From positions 1 through 8,544 of the forward strand of contig DNBZ01000335.1 of the NCBI GenBank assembly GCA_003484585.1: a stretch of DNA of 8,544 nt. The letters run 5' to 3'. The stretch comes from Bacteroidota bacterium. GTDB lineage: Bacteria; Bacteroidota; Bacteroidia; NS11-12g; UBA9320. The position numbers and the translations under genes were made by a program. Positions 7,201 through 8,544 of this stretch are shown one piece after another. Every line of letters begins with the position of its first letter. The stretch's first letter is position 1. Below the pieces are notes generated by a model. That model saw nothing but the letters and a program-made list of their open reading frames with translations, searched no databases and was not told where the DNA came from.

Positions 7201-7688
7201 TTATTTTGACTGTAATTTCCAGAGAGGTTTACGTTCATCACTGGCATGTCACTAAAATTAAGCTCAGAAATGCTTGGGTCTACAGGTAAGTCACTTGGCA
7301 AGTCAGCCTTAGCTCTATCTACAGCATCTTTTACTTCTTGTAGTACTTCTGCTGTAGGGTTATCTAATTCAAACTCTGCTACTATAATAGAAAAATCTTG
7401 AATACTAGTAGACGTCAGTTTCTTAAGACCGTCTATAGTATTGATTTCCTTCTCTATAGGACGAGAAACCAAATTTTCCATATCTATAGGCGAGTTACCT
7501 GGATATGGTGTGTTTATGAAAATGGTAGGTTGCTTTACCTCAGGAAAACTCTCCTTTGGCATGCTCGTATAACTTATTAGGCCTATGATTACGATTATCG
7601 CCATCATGACATATACACTCGTACGGTTGGCTACGGCCCATGCCGAGATTCCGAAGTGTTTTATTATTTCTTTTTGCTTTTCTAACAT
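4263..7688 (-). CDS. RND-superfamily efflux transporter permease (AcrB/HAE-like)
   Basis: The inner-membrane, proton-driven pump of a tripartite efflux system; substrates cannot be predicted. The 1141-residue product shows RND organisation. TM1 is at about 24-41. A periplasmic porter half follows (about 45-350), then TM2-TM6 (about 352-500), TM7 (588-608), a second porter half opening with PIVFFPDGEP (613-622), and TM8-TM12 (about 941-1127). In TM4, LGMLVDNGIVVVEN has D414 at the position of AcrB D407 and N415 at that of D408. In TM10, GVVVNNAIVLIDY has N1009 where AcrB has K940. Two extra hydrophobic segments (about 515-533 and 535-553) lie between TM6 and TM7, making it longer than AcrB (1049). 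The ATG at 7688 begins a Lys-rich cytoplasmic helix (EKQKEIIKHFGISAWAV) typical of the family. It starts 47 bases after the adaptor stop, so the two form an operon. Confidence 0.96.
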   Translation of the reverse strand: MLEKQKEIIKHFGISAWAVANRTSVYVMMAIIVIIGLISYTSMPKESFPEVKQPTIFINTPYPGNSPIDMENLVSRPIEKEINTIDGLKKLTSTSIQDFSIIVAEFELDNPTAEVLQEVKDAVDRAKADLPSDLPVDPSISELNFSDMPVMNVNLSGNYSQNKLKEFAELLQDKFESLPEVSAADISGLTEEEVEISINRVKMESLEISLNDVENAIKGENITMSGGDIKSIEGSDITRRNVRIDGEFDDYRDILNVIIKNEFQNIVYLRDIGTVKFGQKEPTSFARLDQNPVIALDIKKKSGANLINAAEGIQKIVAEAQKGSLPKDLEVTITNDQSKNTKNMVSNLENSIIMGVLLVVIVLVFFLGLRNSLFVGIAIPLSMLMGIAILNFGGNTLNMMVLFSLILALGMLVDNGIVVVENIYRLRGEGKSPADASNEGVGEVATAIIASTATTVAAFVPLLFWKDLMGEFMKFLPITLIIVLSSSLFVALLVNPVLAADWMKTGKIEKSKSKTFWIFMAIASVLAVLFLLSGDLALMGGLFITGVLFSILNRFVFTPGGNYFMANVMPRLESGYANIASYALKGWRPVWFFIATLFLMVGSIVFFVNSGAPIVFFPDGEPKYVNVYIESPLGTDIVKTNEITKKLEKRIAAAIEPNKAIVEAVLAQVGEKTADPNAGVQSGSSPNKGRITVSFLEYQKRVFLTDVSTFDIMADIKEACKDFPEAELTFAKDAVGPPVGKPINVEIKGEDYLTLIEEVEKIKKKMEDANIPGVDQLKTDLELGKPMLEITIDREAARRFGLSTMQIASTLRTALLGKEITKYKDGEDDYEVQLRFQENYRYNLENLLNTVITFRNMATGKISQVPISAVTSIDYNSTYGTVKRRDLDRVITIFSEVEAGGNANEIVGKFKELLGDHEMKEGYTFKFTGEQEEQSSSTDFLVGAMMLAVFIIFLIIVTQFNSVVGPIIIMFSVLFSTIGVFLGFGVFKMPFSIMMSGIGIISLAGVVVNNAIVLIDYTNLLRKRKRAELGLTDEDRLPEDIVLSTIIDGGRTRLRPVLLTAITTVLGLIPLATGLNINFYTLLTKFDPEFYMGGDNASFWGPMAWTVIFGLIFATFLTLIIVPVMYWLSDKASVKIARLFK

Positions 7689-7735
7689 ATTACTAATGTT
7701 TAATTATTAGTTGTTGAAGTGGATTCAAATCTTAA

Positions 7736-8544
7736 TTATTCTGTAACTACCTTCACTTCGTCACCTTCTATAACGCTGTTGTATCCTTCAGTGATTATTT
7801 CTGAACCTGGTTCTAGCCCTGACTTGATTATAGTTTCAGAAGCGAACTCTTGCTCTATTAATACTAGTGTCTTCTCTACGGTTTTCTTTTCTCCGTTAGT
7901 TTTTACAGTAAGGATATAGTCTTTAGTTCCGTCATTTCTTACCAGTTTGGTAGGTACACTCATAGCATCGTTATCTTCAAAATCATACGCAGTGATCATC
8001 GCTAGCATATTTGGTTTTAAGTCCTTAGTGTTCTTACGCGGCGTTACATATACGCTGTATGTTCTGTTATTTACATCTATCACACTACCTACAGCACTTA
8101 CCGTTTCTTCAGTCGTTAGTTTTAAACTGGGGTAGTATACTTTTACGGTTTGTCCTATTTTTATTTTGCCTACGTACGCTTCAGATACATTGGCTTTCAA
8201 CTTGATGTCTCCCATATTTATGATCCGCATCACTGGGCCACCAGTCATACTGCCTACTAGTTCGCCTTCATTTGCCATTATAGCATCTACGGTTCCTGTA
8301 ATAGGTGCTCTAAGTGTGTATTTGCCTGCCTGTGATTTGGCGGTTTTAATGCTGTTCTGTAGATTTTCATATTGGTTTTTGGCTTGTAGATACTGCATTT
8401 CACTGCCTATATTTTGCTTCCACAGCTTGCCTAGTTTTTCGTAATTTGTCTTTGCCAGACTAAGGGCCCCTTCTAATTCTGCTATCTGAGAATTAGCTGT
8501 GCTACCATCCATACTGGCTACTACTTGTCCTTTAGATACTCGCT
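7736..8544 (-). CDS. RND efflux periplasmic adaptor (membrane fusion protein), 5' end outside window
   Basis: The periplasmic adaptor joins the inner-membrane permease to an outer-membrane TolC-type channel. The frame is open to the window edge: residues before the internal Met at 8512 read RVSKGQVVAS, the end of the first half of the lipoyl domain (usually G-x-x-V-x-x-G-Q-x-L), so the true start and the lipoprotein or signal sequence are missing. The visible 268 residues then show an alpha-helical coiled-coil hairpin (about 18-75, with ALSLAKTNYEKL and YLQAKNQYENLQNS), the second lipoyl half YTLRAPITGTVDAI (75-88), a beta-barrel domain (about 111-188, including KIGQTVKVYYPSL) and a membrane-proximal domain (about 194-268, from SVPTKLVRNDG to SGLEPGSEIITEG). 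It directly precedes the permease gene and is presumably its partner. An outer-membrane partner gene may lie just beyond the window. Confidence 0.94.
   Translation of the reverse strand, partial: RVSKGQVVASMDGSTANSQIAELEGALSLAKTNYEKLGKLWKQNIGSEMQYLQAKNQYENLQNSIKTAKSQAGKYTLRAPITGTVDAIMANEGELVGSMTGGPVMRIINMGDIKLKANVSEAYVGKIKIGQTVKVYYPSLKLTTEETVSAVGSVIDVNNRTYSVYVTPRKNTKDLKPNMLAMITAYDFEDNDAMSVPTKLVRNDGTKDYILTVKTNGEKKTVEKTLVLIEQEFASETIIKSGLEPGSEIITEGYNSVIEGDEVKVVTE

Overview
The window looks like chromosomal DNA from a member of the Bacteroidota. The alpha subunit and L17 sequences fit that phylum: L17 carries a long acidic, Ala/Glu/Lys-rich tail, the genes lack clear Shine-Dalgarno sites, and the base composition is AT-leaning. 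Family or genus cannot be fixed from the sequence alone.

Layout. On the + strand, bases 2-1176 hold the 3' part of rpoA (RNA polymerase alpha) and the complete rplQ (ribosomal protein L17), the end of the ribosomal-protein/alpha operon. A UUCG-loop intrinsic terminator lies at 1291-1319. A gene-free stretch of about 350 bases follows, closed by a 28-base perfect palindrome that acts as a terminator for the convergent genes. Everything from 1527 to the right edge is on the - strand. Read in transcription order from the right edge, it comprises an RND efflux adaptor (cut by the edge), a 1141-residue RND permease, a terminator at 4151-4181, the acetyltransferase elaA, a gene scar, a CDA-superfamily nucleoside deaminase and an M42-family metallopeptidase.

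The most notable feature is the scar at 3166-3601. A 41-codon reading frame starting at 3601 encodes what looks like the first ~31 residues of a second RND permease (membrane anchor and first transmembrane helix). Near 3500-3515 it runs, out of frame, into the C-terminal ~110 residues of a TolC-family outer-membrane efflux protein. This is what a large internal deletion of a permease-adaptor-TolC operon would leave. The permease N-terminus differs from that of the intact pump to the right, so a separate efflux system appears to have been lost. The deaminase begins 15 bases after the tolC remnant, so it was probably the next gene of that operon.

How the genes work together: the adaptor and permease form the inner-membrane and periplasmic parts of a tripartite pump whose outer-membrane channel is not in the window. 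elaA, the scar, the deaminase and the peptidase have no visible terminator between them and may share a transcript ending at the palindrome near 1459-1486. No CRISPR array, tRNA, insertion sequence or recognisable new defence or biosynthetic system was seen.
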